A stretch of DNA of 64,000 nucleotides, from assembly GCA_000934385.1 (NCBI GenBank), contig KN880558.1, positions 1-64,000 on the forward strand, given 5' to 3'. The position numbers and the translations under genes were made by a program. This stretch comes from Cylindrobasidium torrendii FP15055 ss-10. Its lineage: Eukaryota > Basidiomycota > Agaricomycetes > Agaricales > Physalacriaceae. The notes under the pieces are model-generated. The model did not search any database. It saw nothing but the letters and a program-made list of their open reading frames with translations, and was not told the DNA's origin. Shown in pieces: positions 34,222 to 46,439 of the stretch (position 1 is its first letter; every line of letters starts with the position of its first letter).

Positions 34222-37004
34222 ATGTTATTCGAGGTCACCGTGCGTGCGGTCTAATCGCACCATATATCTTCTGACCCTTCGCAGAAAAAGCAATTGAATC
34301 GGTCAGAGCGGGTCAAGGGCGTGGATTTCCATCCAACTGAGCCTTGGGTGCTCGCGGGCTTGTACAACGGCACGGTCATTATCTACAACCACGAGACAGG
34401 TGCAACAGTGAAGACGTTTGAGGTATCGGAAGTACCAGTTCGTTGCGTCAAGTTTATCGCGCGGAAGAACTGGTTCGTCGCAGGCTCGGACGACTTTCAA
34501 CTGCGCGTATACAACTACAATACCCATGAAAAGATAACTGCATTTGAGGCGCATCCCGACTATATCCGATGCCTGACCGTGCATCCTACCGCAAGCATTG
34601 TCCTCACTGGAAGCGATGATATGACCATCAAGGCGTGGGACTGGGAGAAGGGCTGGAAGACGATCCAGGCGCGTGCTTGGCCCTACAGCTTAGACACGGC
34701 TAACCCTCCATCGTAGACTTATGAAGGCCACACACACTACATCATGAATATCGCGTTCAATCCCAAGGATTCCAACACATTCGCATCCGCCTGTCTCGAC
34801 CGCACCGTGAAGATGTGGTCCCTTGGCTCGCCGTCCGCGAACTTCACGATGGACGCGCACGACAAGGGAGTGAACTACGTCGATTTCTATCCAGGCGCGG
34901 ATCGCCCCTACGTTGTTACCGTAGGAGACGACAAGACTGTCAAGGTCTGGGACTATCTGTCGAAGAGCTGCGTTCAGACTATGGAAGGCCACACCAACAA
35001 TGTTTCCTTCGCCGTCTTCCACCCTAGTCTCCCTCTCATCATCTCTGGTAGCGAGGATGGCACCGTCAAAATGTGGAACAGCGGGACCTATCGTTTGGAA
35101 AACACGCTCAGCTATGCACTCGAGCGCGCCTGGTGTATCGCGGTACGCAAGGACGCCAACGAAATTGCCGTTGGGTTTGACGAGGGTTCGGCTATCATCA
35201 AACTTGGCCGTGATGAACCTACCTTCAGTATGGATCCATCTGGCAAACTCGTTTTCACCCGCAACCAGCAAGTCCTGTCCGGAAATCTGCAAACAGTCAC
35301 TGTCGAGGAAGGAACGGCTTCATCTGATGGCGGACGAATCCCCATTGCCTACAAAGAGATTGGATCCACAGAAATATTTGCCACCTCCCTTATCCATTCC
35401 CCTAATGGTCGGTTTGTCACTGTCGTTGGTGACGGAGAATACATCACGTATACTGCACTTGCATGGAGGAACAAGGCTTTTGGTTCTGGTCTTTCGTTTG
35501 CTTGGGCAACCGACTCCAACACTTATGCCGTCCTCGAAAACAAGGTCAAGATCAAGGTTTACAAGAACTTCCGAGAGCGTCCATCACCGAGCATGAAAGG
35601 CGCTGGCAGCTGGTCCTGCGATGGCGTTCATGGCGGGCCCTTGCTGTCTGCACGGGGAACTGGCTTTGTGATGTTTTGGGACTGGGAGACGGGCGAAATT
35701 GTACGCAGAATTGATGTCGATGCTCAAAATGTGTTCTGGTCAGGATCGGGCACTCTGGTGGCAATCACCACAGCCGACTCTTACTTTGTCTTACGCTACG
35801 ACCGTGAAGCGTACACAGCAAAACTCGAGGAGGGGGGAGATATCAGCGACGAAGGTGTAGAGGAAGCATTCGACCTGGTAGCCGAAATCCCAGATACGTG
35901 AGTTCTAGGCGTCCTCAATATCGGCCGCCGCCGCTGATCTTGATGCAGCGTTCGTACAGCCCGATGGGTGGATGATTGCTTCATCTATACCACTGCCTCC
36001 AAGCGCTTGTCGTACTTTGTTGGCTCGGAGTCATATACCATCAGCCCATTTGATACGTGCGTCGCTGAGTACGACTGGTTCTGTCAGTGCTAACAACCAC
36101 GCAGGTCATTGTACATTCTCGGTTACATTCCTGCGCATAACCGTGTTTACCTTGTCGACAAGGACATTCGTGTATATGGGTATTCCCTCTCGCTCGGCGT
36201 CGTCGAGTACCAGACCGCAGTCCTTCGCGGCGACATGGACGTAGCAAACGAGATCCTACCTAATCTACCCAAGGATCAACTCAACAAGGTTGCACGTTTC
36301 TTGGAGTCGCGCGACCTGAAAGAGTTGGCTCTACAGGTGACAACGGACCCGGACCACAAGTTCGATCTGTCCCTTCAGCTTGATGACCTCGACGCTGCCT
36401 TAGAAATTGCGCGTACTGTCCCGGAGGCAGAAGCAGAGTCAAAGTGGAAGGCGCTGGGCGACCGGTCGTTGGCGGTGTGGAGATTTGACTTGGCAAGGGA
36501 AAGCTTCGAGAAGGCAGGTGACCTAAGCTCATTGATGCTCTTGTTATTGTCCATCGGTGACCGCGATGGCCTGGCGGCGTTGGCTGTGAAAGCGGGTGTG
36601 TATTTTCTGCGTCTGGAAACCACGACTAATGGTTCATTACAGAGGCCAAGGGTCTTAACAACTTAGCGTTCGCCATGCTCTTCCAACTAGGAGATATCAG
36701 CTCGTGCGTCGATGTCCTTGTGAAGACAGGCCGCGCTCCAGAGGCGGCAATACTTGCACGGACATACGCACCCAGTCAAGCACCAAAAGCTGTCAGTGCA
36801 TGGAAGGCCGACCTGAAGGCCAAGGATAGGGTCAAGCTGGCGGACTCCGTAGCAGATCCCACCACCGACGTAGACCTCTTCGAGGAGGGCTGGGACATCG
36901 CACTCGAGAAGGAGCGAAGTAGGTCATTTTACTGGCCGTGCATTTGAGGCGCTCATCATGTACTTTCAGGTTCAGCTGAGGGCGTCCTGATTGACGATTC
37001 ATGA
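34222..37004 (+). CDS. SEC27: Coatomer subunit beta' (SEC27/COPB2)
   Basis: Beta'-COP of the COPI coat, which retrieves cargo from Golgi to ER by binding dilysine tails. Exon 1 is tiny: ATG 34222 gives MLFEVT, then an intron leads to [21 protein letters not shown], the family N-terminus. Six or seven WD40 repeats follow ([68 protein letters not shown]). The second propeller and alpha-solenoid run through [24 protein letters not shown] and [17 protein letters not shown]. The intron at 34669-34716 must use a GC donor to give [15 protein letters not shown]. The final exon (about 36971-37004) is short. Length about 840 aa is usual. Confidence 0.9.
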
Positions 37005-37609
37005 TCATGTTGTTTTCTGTACGTACGTGTACGCGGATAGGACTATAGGCTTGTATTGGGATGCTTCATGGACAACAAGTTCCAGAACCTAGTTTAATAT
37101 AAGCAGCATTACACGCAAGGCAAAAAAAAAAACAGGGCCCCTGCAAACATGCAAACATCCTTGAACAAGTTGATTATGATGCGGCGGGCTAGGGTTGGTG
37201 GTTGTCTACAAGGACCTTGTAGAATCCAGCGGAAGTGTCTTTTAGTACCTTTAGCCCTTTTCTCGGTGTCTATCACTCACATAGGTTCTTTGTTTGTCTG
37301 GCCCGGACAAGTGTGGAGGGACCTTATTGTTTGTGAGAATATATATTGTGTCCCTCCCCCCAGAAGTCTCGTTCCTTCTTCTCCTCTACCAACACATCCG
37401 TGAATGGACATTCCAGAAGAAATTGCCAGTACGCATATGCCTCATACCGAACCTTCCAGGCGGCATCGGATTGGGTCTTACAATCGACGTGTACCGGTGC
37501 CACTGGGCAGCCGACGAAGGCGAAAAACAATGGACATAGATCGGTGTGTGGTACAAACGACTCATAACCGTAACTCTGATGTGATCAACCAAGCTATGGC
37601 GAAGTACCT
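37005..37609. other. Intergenic, beta'-COP to hypothetical
   Basis: I see no supported gene. Contains a run of A at about 37121-37131. Confidence 0.5.
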
Positions 37610-38131
37610 ATGACGAGCAACTGTGACCAGGCGGTTGAGGACGAACCTCAGCGGAGCATCATCTTGGACCCCAGAAAAAACTCTCTGGGTGCGGCAAGCC
37701 ATTCTGAGAGCACGCAGAGCTCTCGATACAACTTCTGGGATGCCAATAGTCCCGAGCATGAATCCTCTACAAGACCGATTTGCTTTAACAACAGGGCTAA
37801 TGGCCAACATGGCGAAAGTAGTTCGCATGGACCCAGGATGAAAATGCGAAGCTATATCAGACGTACTACTACGGAAGAATCGCTCTACAGGCTGTACAAC
37901 ACTTTGCCCAGCGATGAGCGGAGCATGTTTTCAGGCAGCCCACCGATGTTGCTGAGCGAACTTGAGTCACCGAGGCAACCGAGATGTGGTGATAGAAATG
38001 AACTGGACCAGGGACTGAACGGTGCTACTAGTGCGCCAAGATACGACTTCCCGGTGGATATGATGCAGGCGCTTCGTCTTCAATACCAAGCGATGTGCGA
38101 CCTGCAAGAGGGCGAGTCAGATCGTGTATGA
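37610..38131 (+). CDS. Hypothetical protein (173 aa)
   Basis: A single open frame from a true ATG (37610) to 38131. The product is polar and Ser/Arg/Asn-rich, with no membrane segment, signal peptide or recognised motif. Its codon pattern is less biased than that of neighbouring genes. It could be a real small gene, the last exon of a longer one, or a chance frame. It lies between two well-supported genes. Confidence 0.3.
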   Translation: MTSNCDQAVEDEPQRSIILDPRKNSLGAASHSESTQSSRYNFWDANSPEHESSTRPICFNNRANGQHGESSSHGPRMKMRSYIRRTTTEESLYRLYNTLPSDERSMFSGSPPMLLSELESPRQPRCGDRNELDQGLNGATSAPRYDFPVDMMQALRLQYQAMCDLQEGESDRV

Positions 38132-38786
38132 TAATAGCGCCGTACTCAAAGAGAGGGTCTTTTTAGCCTATATATTCTCCTTCAACCAGAGCCCGAAATC
38201 CAACATATTGCGTATACTGTATCAAGGTTAAATGTTCTCTCTGCAAGAAAGTGTAAGACTCAAGCACAGACACTTTAACCTGGTAAAACTCAAGGAGATT
38301 TACATCACAAAGAACAGGTATTCGCCCTCACAGGGCAACACTGGAGCATCATATATATTCACTTTTGAATTGATGTAAGTATCAAAGAAAAATGATAGGT
38401 CTTGAGGGTATCGCGGTCAACAATTTGTGAGGATGCAACCAGGTTATTTGCCCCGTGTACGTGAACTGCACTTGCCACCGAAGTCTGGACTCTGGAATAT
38501 GACTCTAGTGTATATCTTCTGAATGATACAATCCCCTCTCTTGATTTCCGTAAGCACATTGCAAAATGCGCATCAGAATCCGACAGAGCCGGTCCAGTCT
38601 CTGAACCACGCGATCGATGAGTCCGATCATCATTGACATTAACAATCTAGTCACGTGATTTGGGAACTGCGGTGTGCGACGATTTCGTGCTGAGTGGAAG
38701 GAGCACAGAGTATAATGCAGCTCGAATTCCTATCTCCTGGACCTTCGGGGGCCATACGCCTTCTACATGTCACCCTGTAGAGTAGT
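38132..38786. other. Intergenic, hypothetical to S2P
   Basis: I see no gene here. The stretch is AT-rich. Confidence 0.55.
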
Positions 38787-40586
38787 TCAAAGGTCTCTCG
38801 TGTTGCCTCGTTCTAGCGCGTCCACGTCGAGGGCCTCTGCTGCCATGTCGTATGCTGGTGGGCGCCATCCCAACTCTAGCAGGGTGTAAAGAAACTGACT
38901 ACCGTCGAGGAAAGGCAGAGGCAAGAGATTTAACAAGAACAACGACAGAGTGATAGTTTGCATGTAACTGTTGCGGTTGTTCAGTCCAATACCAAGCTAG
39001 ACTTCAGACAAACATACCTCTCGAACAAAAAGACGACTCCTGGAAGCCAGGATGGGAATATCTGCAGGCGGGGCCTCAGGATGTCGACAGTGACTTCCCC
39101 GGGCGTCAGAAAGATACTACGTTCATGAAGAGAGGCCTTACCGGTTTCCCATATCTCTTCCTTGTCCCCTCTCCATAGAATGATTTCCGGGTCCTCGCCT
39201 CTTATGTACTCGAGCATCGTAATTCGCAACAATTTTGCGTTTTCATCAGGGCGTATACACGTACCATCATCGCCGCACTCTGCGTCAGACTGGCATCGAG
39301 TGGTCTTATTCGACGAAGTAAGCAAGGGCACGGCGTCGATACAGGCGCGGTCGCTTCCAGATATGCTCTTGAAGCAGGAATCCAACGAGATAGATGCTCT
39401 GGGAAGGCAACATGTCTTTGGTGCGTCTGTATTCAGCATCTGTGAAAGGTCCTCGTCGAGGGAGCAGACAGCATACCGAAAAAGGCTCGACTGGGTGTGC
39501 ACCAGCCAGTGCTGACAGGGACAACAGGAGTCGTTAAGTATTCAGTCCAAGGCTCTCCGCCGCCGCTAAGAGAGGTGTCGTCCAGGGCAGTGATTACTGC
39601 ACCAGGACTAAGGTATCCCTTTAAGCTTGATTGCTGCGATAGTCAAATTTTGTATATTTCACCGTCAAATAACTTACTGCTCCGACGCTGACCACCACAC
39701 GCCCCGCGTTTGATATGTCTTCATATGCAACAAGAGTTAGAATATGGTAGCTCAATTTCAGCCATCCAATGCCAAGGAGGGCGAGCCAAAGGACGGCATT
39801 ATGCCAGGCGCCAGCTGCAATCACTCTAGCCCGCGAGCGAGGGTCCAGCGCGCCAATTGCGTGCGAAGGAAATGCGACGAACGCGGACGGAAGAAAAGCC
39901 AGAAGCGAAAGTCCACAGGATTGCATTGGGAGAGATTCACTAGCGCTCGAAGGTCAGTAATTGTCATACTCAGAGGTGGAAATAGACGCACACAGCTCCA
40001 GCGATAGCATGTCCTGCTTCGTGAATGACTTGACCGAACAGTAGCGAGGCGACAATGGGGAAAAAGTGGCTAAGTGGCACAGTAACACCCGGGATCTAAT
40101 GTTCTGTAAGATTTGGGTGAACCAAGAAAGGGTGAATCTTACAATGGGTTGAACGATATAATTTGAAGATTGTTCTATTGCTGCGCTGGTTGCTCGCTTT
40201 AACAGGTTCCGGGGGGAGGGAGAAGACACAGTCGCGAGGAACGCAGTCTGCATGGCAGAGAAGAGTGTGTAGAAGATGAGGCCTAATGCACAGAACATGC
40301 CCAGCACGCCGACCAAGATGCCAGCATCGTAAAAGGCATGTAGGAAACTTTTGTAGCGCTGATAACGTCGCTTCAAGATGGCCGATGCCAGTGAGTCGTG
40401 TAGGGCATTCCAAGTTGTCGTTTCGACCTTCAAGTGCAAGTATTGGACTGAGATGTTCGTCTTCCTGCTCCGCGGATTGGCTAGGGTTGGTAAGATCGCA
40501 TTGCTGTTGTTTTTGGAATATTGGCGGACGAGGAGGTGGATTATAGTCCAGAATACGAGAAAGAGGGCCGTGGAATAGAGCAGCAT
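38787..40586 (-). CDS. Site-2 protease (M50 family, MBTPS2-like)
   Basis: Membrane zinc metalloprotease of the S2P family that cleaves transcription-factor precursors such as SREBP within the membrane. ATG 40586 opens a membrane segment (MLLYSTALFLVFWTIIHLLV). The zinc site HEAGHA (HExxH) lies in FGQVIHEAGHAIAGAV, reached by joining exons at about 40025-40145. The third ligand motif is LLNLLPLPFLDGSQF near the C-terminus. Between these are further helices and a Cys-rich luminal insert (SLDSCFKSI, CQSDAECGDDGTC), as in fungal and animal S2P. The C-terminus ends RGNTRDL then TGA at 38787. Start codons of this gene and SWD1 are only 51 bp apart. Confidence 0.85.
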
Positions 40587-40637
40587 GGGTGCGTCATGGA
40601 GAGAGAAATGATCGGACACACTTGACTCTAGACCACA
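40587..40637. promoter_or_regulatory. Bidirectional promoter between S2P and SWD1
   Basis: The two predicted start codons (40586 minus, 40638 plus) are divided by 51 bp. Any core promoter must lie here or inside the opposing 5' coding sequence. Confidence 0.4.
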
Positions 40638-42185
40638 ATGAACGAGCAATTGATGAGTACGCGACTTTGGCCATTCGAACGCGTCAAATTCAGATAAAAT
40701 TTTCAAGACCCACTTGGAACGCGCGCACATCCGACAGCGGTGCAGACGTCGCTTTATGCCGGCGCGCGCAAGGCCAAATTCGACCCGTCCGGCCGATACA
40801 TCGTCGCAGACAGCTATCCCACCAGTGTTTGCATATGGGATCTTGAGACGCGCACCCAAGTACGCCGACTCGACGGGCATGTCAGATTCGGGAGGATACC
40901 GTTCATCACCGACCTGGAGTGGGTGAGGCATTCGCGAATCTTGGTGCTCAACACTGAACCCGTAAAGCTGGTCGCGGAACTCAAGATACGTCCTTACGGC
41001 AGGCCAAGACTGGAATGTCAACATCTGGGACCTAGCCTCTGAAATTGAGCCACAACAGCGTCTAGCGACGTTGCGATTTGACAACGAAGTCATCTCTGCA
41101 AGTTTTCATCCTCGAAATTCGTGAGTGGATTCCTTACTTTGTGAAGTACTCGCTCATGGACATAGTAAGATTATTCTTGTCGTCCTCAGAGAGGGTGAAG
41201 CGTATCTCGTCGATCGCAGACAGAAGCCTCAAGAACGCACCGAACTAGAGGAAAACAACGATGAAAGGTAGCTATCCCGGTTCTCCCACCCCAGCACTGG
41301 CTTCTGACACGGCTTAGAATCGAAATAACATGTGCTAAATTTGATGCTACTGGCCGCTACGTTTTTGCAGGGACGCATCTTGGCAGTGTCCTAGTCTTCA
41401 ATACAAGAACCAAAAAGGTTGGGCAATTCCGTTATTTCTGCACGCAACTCATCCCCTTCTAGATGATTGCGCGCTACCGTCTTCCAAACTCTGGCATCGC
41501 TCGTGGTTTGGCATTTTCTTCAAATGGACGCCGTTTCCTGACCATCAACTCCGACCGCTACATTCGCTGCTTCAATGTACCATCCTTTCCTCCGTCCGAA
41601 GCCTCTATAGAATCCGACTTAGAGCCCACGTATCGGTTTCACGACCCCGTAAACAAAAACGCATGGCTTGCAGTTGCGTTCAGTCCCAGTGGCGAATGGG
41701 TAGCAGGCGGCGCAGACGATTCGGCATCACACAAAATCTTCATTTGGGACCTCAATAATGACGGGCGACTGACCGTAACATTGGATGGCGGAAAGGAAAC
41801 TCTTAGCCACCTCCATTGGCACCCTAAGCTTGCGCGTATCGCATCCTGTACCAAGCTTGGCAACATCCTCCTCTGGCACAATCCAACACCTGAACGTTGG
41901 GGCGCATATGCTGCAGACTACGAAGAGGTTGACGTTAATGTTGAATACGAGGAGCGAGAGGATGAGTTCGATATGCCAGATGCGGAGGAGATGAAGAGGA
42001 GGAAAGAGGAAGCAGAACAGGTCGACGTCGATGTAGACGAAATGCCTGAACAGGCGTATGTCCCGCCGGCGCAGGTTGACGATGAAGATACGCAATGGGC
42101 TGAGCAAAATCCGGACAACGACGACAAGCCATTCACACTGAAAGTGCATATACAGGAAGATGCTGTTTTGAATAACGACATTTAG
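40638..42185 (+). CDS. SWD1: WD40 protein SWD1/RbBP5 (COMPASS subunit)
   Basis: Subunit of the Set1/COMPASS histone H3K4 methyltransferase. MNEQLMNPL, formed across a 51-nt intron, is the typical start. WD40 blades follow: KAKFDPSGRYIVADSYP, VCIWDLETRTQVRRLDGH, YVLTAGQDWNVNIWDLASE, VISASFHP, FDATGRYVFAGTHLGSVLVFN, GLAFSSNGRRFLTIN, VAFSPSGEWVAGGADD. After the propeller comes the RbBP5-type acidic tail (VDVNVEYEEREDEFDMPD...). The region around GHV|TDL (about 40880-40985) is hard to splice; an intron with donor GTGGGT and acceptor at 40968 restores the frame, leaving a short extra segment (RFGRIPFI) that may be real or intronic. Confidence 0.85.
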
Positions 42186-42291
42186 GTATTTGTTTACCTT
42201 TGACACTGCTCCTCGCAGTATCAATAATCTTCCAAGATAACTTCTGGTGCACGTCGTATTTGTCTCGAACCCGCTTCACTAGCTGCATAAA

Positions 42292-43652
42292 CTAGGGCTC
42301 GGCAACTTCGACGCCGACACCAACTGCTACAGGAAACGCGGGGACACCATCCTCGATAGAGAATGGCTGAACGCGTGTCGTGCGTAGTTCACCGCATCCC
42401 TGACCAGGTTCGCTCTTGCCGTGGTATGCAAACAAGTGCTCTCCTTCCTTCTCAAACATGAAGCTTGTAAGGTGGTCAATTGAAATTGTCCGGGACAGAG
42501 AGGAAGGGAAAGTCGTACTGATGTCCAGGGCCATATACGCCGGCGTCTACGTTCTTAGTAAACACAGGCGTGGGTTGCTATCGTGCAGTCAGACTTGGAT
42601 AAAAATGTGACATGTCGTATGACCGCACCTTAGTCCAGCTAGTTGCTAGCAATGGGTCAGCCCCGGCCGTCAGAGTAAGAAGGCCAAGCGCCTGTGGTCA
42701 TTTTAAAACAAAGGCTTCCAAGGGAGAGAACACAACGCACGTAATCGTCGGTGGAACAATGGGAGGCAGAGTACACAATCTAGTAAGGGTTAAACCACTC
42801 CAGATGATGGAGAAAGGGTCGACATACATATGTTGTGTTCCCCACAGTTATAGCGTCTATACTGGCTGTCAAAATCGCTTCAACAAACAGCTTTGACAAA
42901 ATACGCACTAGGTCCCTCTTGCACAGGCGTCGCAGCAATTTCCTAGGCCCAAATTATAGATTTTAATGCATTCCTATTATTCAAACGTACCCAGTCATAA
43001 GTGGGGCAACTGATTTGGACTGCCTCTCCGCTGAGTGTTGTCGGACTGTCCAGCTCAACGGCATATGTGCACTGTGTCCATATCTCGTCCTCAGTCTTGC
43101 CGGAGTAGATCAAGTAGCGAGCGCCGTCGAGCTCCAGGATAGACCCGTCTACGGCCCACTCGTCGAAATTCGACGGAATGAGAGACGCAGCGTATGTATA
43201 CTCGCCATTGGTAGGGTCAGACGCATCTGTGCCTCCAGCAAGGACATGCAGCCGGTGGGTACCATCGTCACCGTTCCCAGCAGCGGCATAATATCTACAC
43301 GTTATTTGAGAAAATGCTCAGCAAGTCCCCTGGTGAAGACGCACATATACCATCGGCCGTCAAGATACCAGAATTCTGGTGCCCAGAGGTCAAAGTCACG
43401 TCCGGCGGTCGTGTCTGTGAAGACAACTTGTCGGGTGGCAGTCTTCAATCCTTCGAGTGTATCCGCCGCCCAGATTGAGATATCCGTGTTCTGTGTAGCA
43501 GATAGGTAGTATGTGCCGTTGAGATAGCGCAAGCAGGGATCGGCCCCATACTCTTCGTTGAGAGGATTCGTGAAAGCTTGGATGGACGCAAAGAGCGTCA
43601 AGAAAGCAATAGCAAACAGATAAATCATACTGGATGGACTAAAAGAGTTCAT
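42292..43652 (-). CDS. Secreted glycoside hydrolase family 43
   Basis: Predicted extracellular arabinofuranosidase/xylosidase-type GH43 enzyme with a five-bladed propeller. A signal peptide (MIYLFAIAFLTLFASIQA) is read from ATG 43652 or the Met eight codons later. Motifs: DPCLRYLNGTYYL (catalytic base Asp region), DLWAPEFWYLDGRWY, EWAVDGSIL (pKa-tuning Asp), SASHCSTDDY and TPVFTKNVDAGVYGPGHH; the end is GKSEPGQGCGELRTTRVQPF, then PVAVGVGVEVAEP and TAG. At least six introns are needed. It acts on plant hemicellulose in related fungi; exact substrate unknown. Confidence 0.88.
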
Positions 43653-44155
43653 GGACAGAAAGAGGTTCTTATACTACGATGACGGGCCGGTCGCGCCTCG
43701 AGAAGAGACGTATCCACGAGGAGGAGTGCAAATTGACGTTGAGGAATCCGACATCGTTCCGCAATTTATCAAGGAGAGTCCACTTGCATAGGTCTGCTCT
43801 GGCGAATTCGGATAGGAATGCGATTATTCCTATCGACGAAATAACGACCTCTGTGCACTGGACATGAATATGGAGTCAAGCTAGTCAAGGCCCGATACAG
43901 GAAGTATGCCTTGCCACAATTGTTGCCGAGAGAATCGTTAAGGACACACGGCAAACACGCAATGAAGCGGCCCGCTGACCTCTCCCCGGTTTCGACACAT
44001 TAGTACTGCCATTTGATGCATGGAAACATTTGGGTCGACTCAAGAAAGCTTGCATTCGGACGGCGTGTGGACAATTCGGGAAGTATAGATGGGTTGATGC
44101 TCAAGTTATCAATTGAGGTGGAGGAACTGCTATCCAGACATTGCGTTTTCTATGC
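43653..44155. other. Intergenic, GH43 to ATP15
   Basis: I see no gene here. Random short frames only. Confidence 0.55.
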
Positions 44156-44462
44156 TCACTGCTGCTTTGCGTCCGGGTTGAGGAAGGTCTGCCAACACGG
44201 TGTCAGTATCAATCACCAACTACGACCAATAGGACACGCACTTGAGTTCCACCAACGCCGCTCTCCCATTTCTGGTACTTCAACTGGGTGACACCACGCT
44301 TCTCAGCGAGAAGACGCTTCTCCTCCTTGAGCGACGACCGGAGCGCGCGCGCAGCGATCTGGGAGTACTTGTTGTAGCTGGAGGTCGCAAAGTAAAATAA
44401 GTTTCATCCAATACGCAGGAGAAGAGAGCGACGGACGTGAAGACGCTGCGCCAGTTGGACAT
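44156..44462 (-). CDS. ATP15: F1-ATP synthase epsilon subunit
   Basis: Small subunit of the mitochondrial F1 central stalk. Three exons give about 65 residues: MSNWRSVFT, YNKYSQIAARALRSSLKEEKRLL, then VTQLKYQKWESGVGGTQ and TFLNPDAKQQ. The SLKEEKR...KW pattern and length match fungal ATP15. The first intron (about 59 nt) has the donor GTCCGT; a longer frame reading through it is not conserved. Stop TGA at 44156. Confidence 0.85.
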
Positions 44463-44869
44463 GATGGTATGCTGAAGGCGGTTTCTGCCGGGATCACCCG
44501 GGTTAGCGGGCAGATCACCCAAAAGTGGCGCATCAACGATCCCGACGAGCCTGGCGATAGCTTCACTTGAGCAGGGCGAGCCATTGGCGCAGTGTGTTGT
44601 TTTGAATCCGGAAAGGTATGCTTGAGAAAGGTCAAGTACTCAAGTACTAAGATTCTCACTACACGATAGTGTCCACCGGCAGTATTTTACAGTCCCCTTG
44701 TAACACAAGTCCTCCGTTGATGTACATAGCATCAACTACTTTGAGTAGTAGTTCCTCACATTGCTAGGTTTATGTCAATGGCACGACCGTGAAGGATGTT
44801 CAATACACTCGTCGAACAACTCTGCTTGGACGTTGTTTCAATTTAGATACACTTCTACAACGATTCATG
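44463..44869. other. Intergenic, ATP15 upstream
   Basis: I see no gene here. A 118-codon minus-strand frame overlaps ATP15 but has no support. Confidence 0.5.
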
Positions 44870-45770
44870 AACACGCGAAGAAAGCATATTACTTGCCACG
44901 CTCAAGATAAGTTGTAATGACCTATAACAAATGGACGCAATCGTGGCATTGTGCTTATGGCAGCAGTTACCATGATGGCACGTTGACCCCTTGCGGCAAT
45001 CTGATGACTGGATTTGGCTCAAGTGTAAGGATACCTCCAATGGCCACATAAATGGCTGCCAAACCAGCGATAGCACTGACAATCACAGACGCTCGGGCAA
45101 TGATAGGACGGTGACCGAGCAAACAGTGAAGTAGATTCCCGAAGCAATGCCTAGCATTTCAAGCTTATCCTTGTGCAATTCAAGCACACCGGCTCCGGAA
45201 ATGTACATGGAGGAGTACGATAGCCAAAGACGTCGAGTAGAACAAAGATACTTACGAGCTGCTTACGAGCTGTGGGCCATAAAGTACACAAATGCGCACG
45301 CGAGCCAGTGTACGCGCTTCCAAGTTCCTCCTATCAATTCGAAGATAGTACCGTCGATGAACTAAGCCGACTGCGAGAGCCAGACTATGGCGTTGCCGTT
45401 GGTGGGTCCTCAGGCCTCCGGGGCGAGCAACCACGCACGATGCGCTGATGCTTCTATACGATCCTGATACAATCCCGGCCACTAGCACGAAGGTCAGCGG
45501 GATCGAACCAGAGCTGAACCAGAGGCAACTGCACTCAGCATACATAATCGAACCATCCACAGGCGGCGGACCCATGGCAGTTGCGGGACCTGCATGCGAA
45601 CTCGGATATGTGCGTCGCTGGGCTTCAACTGCGTTGTTTACTGTAACTTTCAACCTTGACATTCTCGAGCTCGGGGCTGGTGACGTGATCAATGGGGCAT
45701 GTAGGGCGCCTCGGACGGGATAGTTCTTGCATCGGAAGGTCTTGACCACAACCTTTCCTGACTCAGTGAC
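44870..45770 (-). pseudogene. Decayed membrane-protein gene, unrecognised
   Basis: Coding-like fragments lie on this strand but cannot be joined into one frame. From 5' to 3' they are: a hydrophilic piece (KVVVKTFRCKNYPV), a segment TNGNAIVWLSQSA then TAG (45362-45364) then FIDGTIFELIGGTWKRVHWLACAFVYFMAHS, an intron-like stretch, and LEMLGIASGIYFTVCSVT or, in another frame, HRPIIARASVIVSAIAGLAAIYVAIGG. The last two are hydrophobic and membrane-like. The in-frame TAG and a nearby TGA, together with frame changes, suggest a pseudogene. I do not recognise the family. It could instead be a live gene with missed exons. Confidence 0.35.
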
Positions 45771-46439
45771 TGTCGAAAGTCCCTGTTCTACTAATGATGC
45801 GATACAAGATCTCGCGGTCGCGCTGGCGGCGTCCCTTTTTTGACCCCTGCGAGAGTACCTCCGGACTGCCTACCACTTTGTGTCTCGGTCCATTACTTGA
45901 AATTGTATTTTTGAGCCGCTTTCGGAGTCTGGCATAGTCAGGTGTGTGCTACTCAGATCTGCCAGCATTATATGGATCACAGGCTAGCTTCACACCACCT
46001 CTCTTCAACCTCTCTTCCATGTAAATATATTTCGTGTGCGTTGAGGGCCAGACACAGTCAATCTATGTGAACCAAAAACAAGCATTACGGGCGCCCGAAG
46101 ATCCTTATGCCACTGACATCAAGCAATAGCCCTGCTCTGTGAGTGGACAGCAGTGAAGAAGACTTCTTGGTTGGCTGACAGCTCTTCCCCGCGTCCCCGC
46201 ATTACCCCAATCGACCCCAATCTACGAGAAATATTCCCCCGCATACGGGGTAATTTGACGTTAGGTCATGTGTCGCAGGGTATAGCAGGAGCTTAGATGA
46301 ACACCTGGCTGAGGGCCTTAACCTGGCACAACGATTAAGGCGAAGACGGCCTTATCTTGCTACGACGGTCTCATGGACTTCGGAATGATGCCAGGTATAT
46401 AAGAGGGTACAGAGGATCAGTCCTCGTATCATCAGCACT
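45771..46439. other. Intergenic, upstream of FMO
   Basis: I see no gene here; it ends with the TATA element of the monooxygenase gene. Confidence 0.55.
46396..46403 (+). promoter_or_regulatory. TATA box of monooxygenase gene
   Basis: TATATAAG 37 nt upstream of ATG 46440; a strong match in sequence and spacing. Confidence 0.5.

Noticed and set aside
5709..45364. Reassignment of UAG to a sense codon
   Set aside because: TAG is the natural stop of several intact genes here (SLD7-like, NDE, UBLCP1, GH43, FMO, G-alpha, CKS1), so local nonsense changes or errors are likelier.
45501..45520. tRNA-like T-loop (GGTTCGATCCC on minus strand)
   Set aside because: No matching stem, D-arm or A-box around it.
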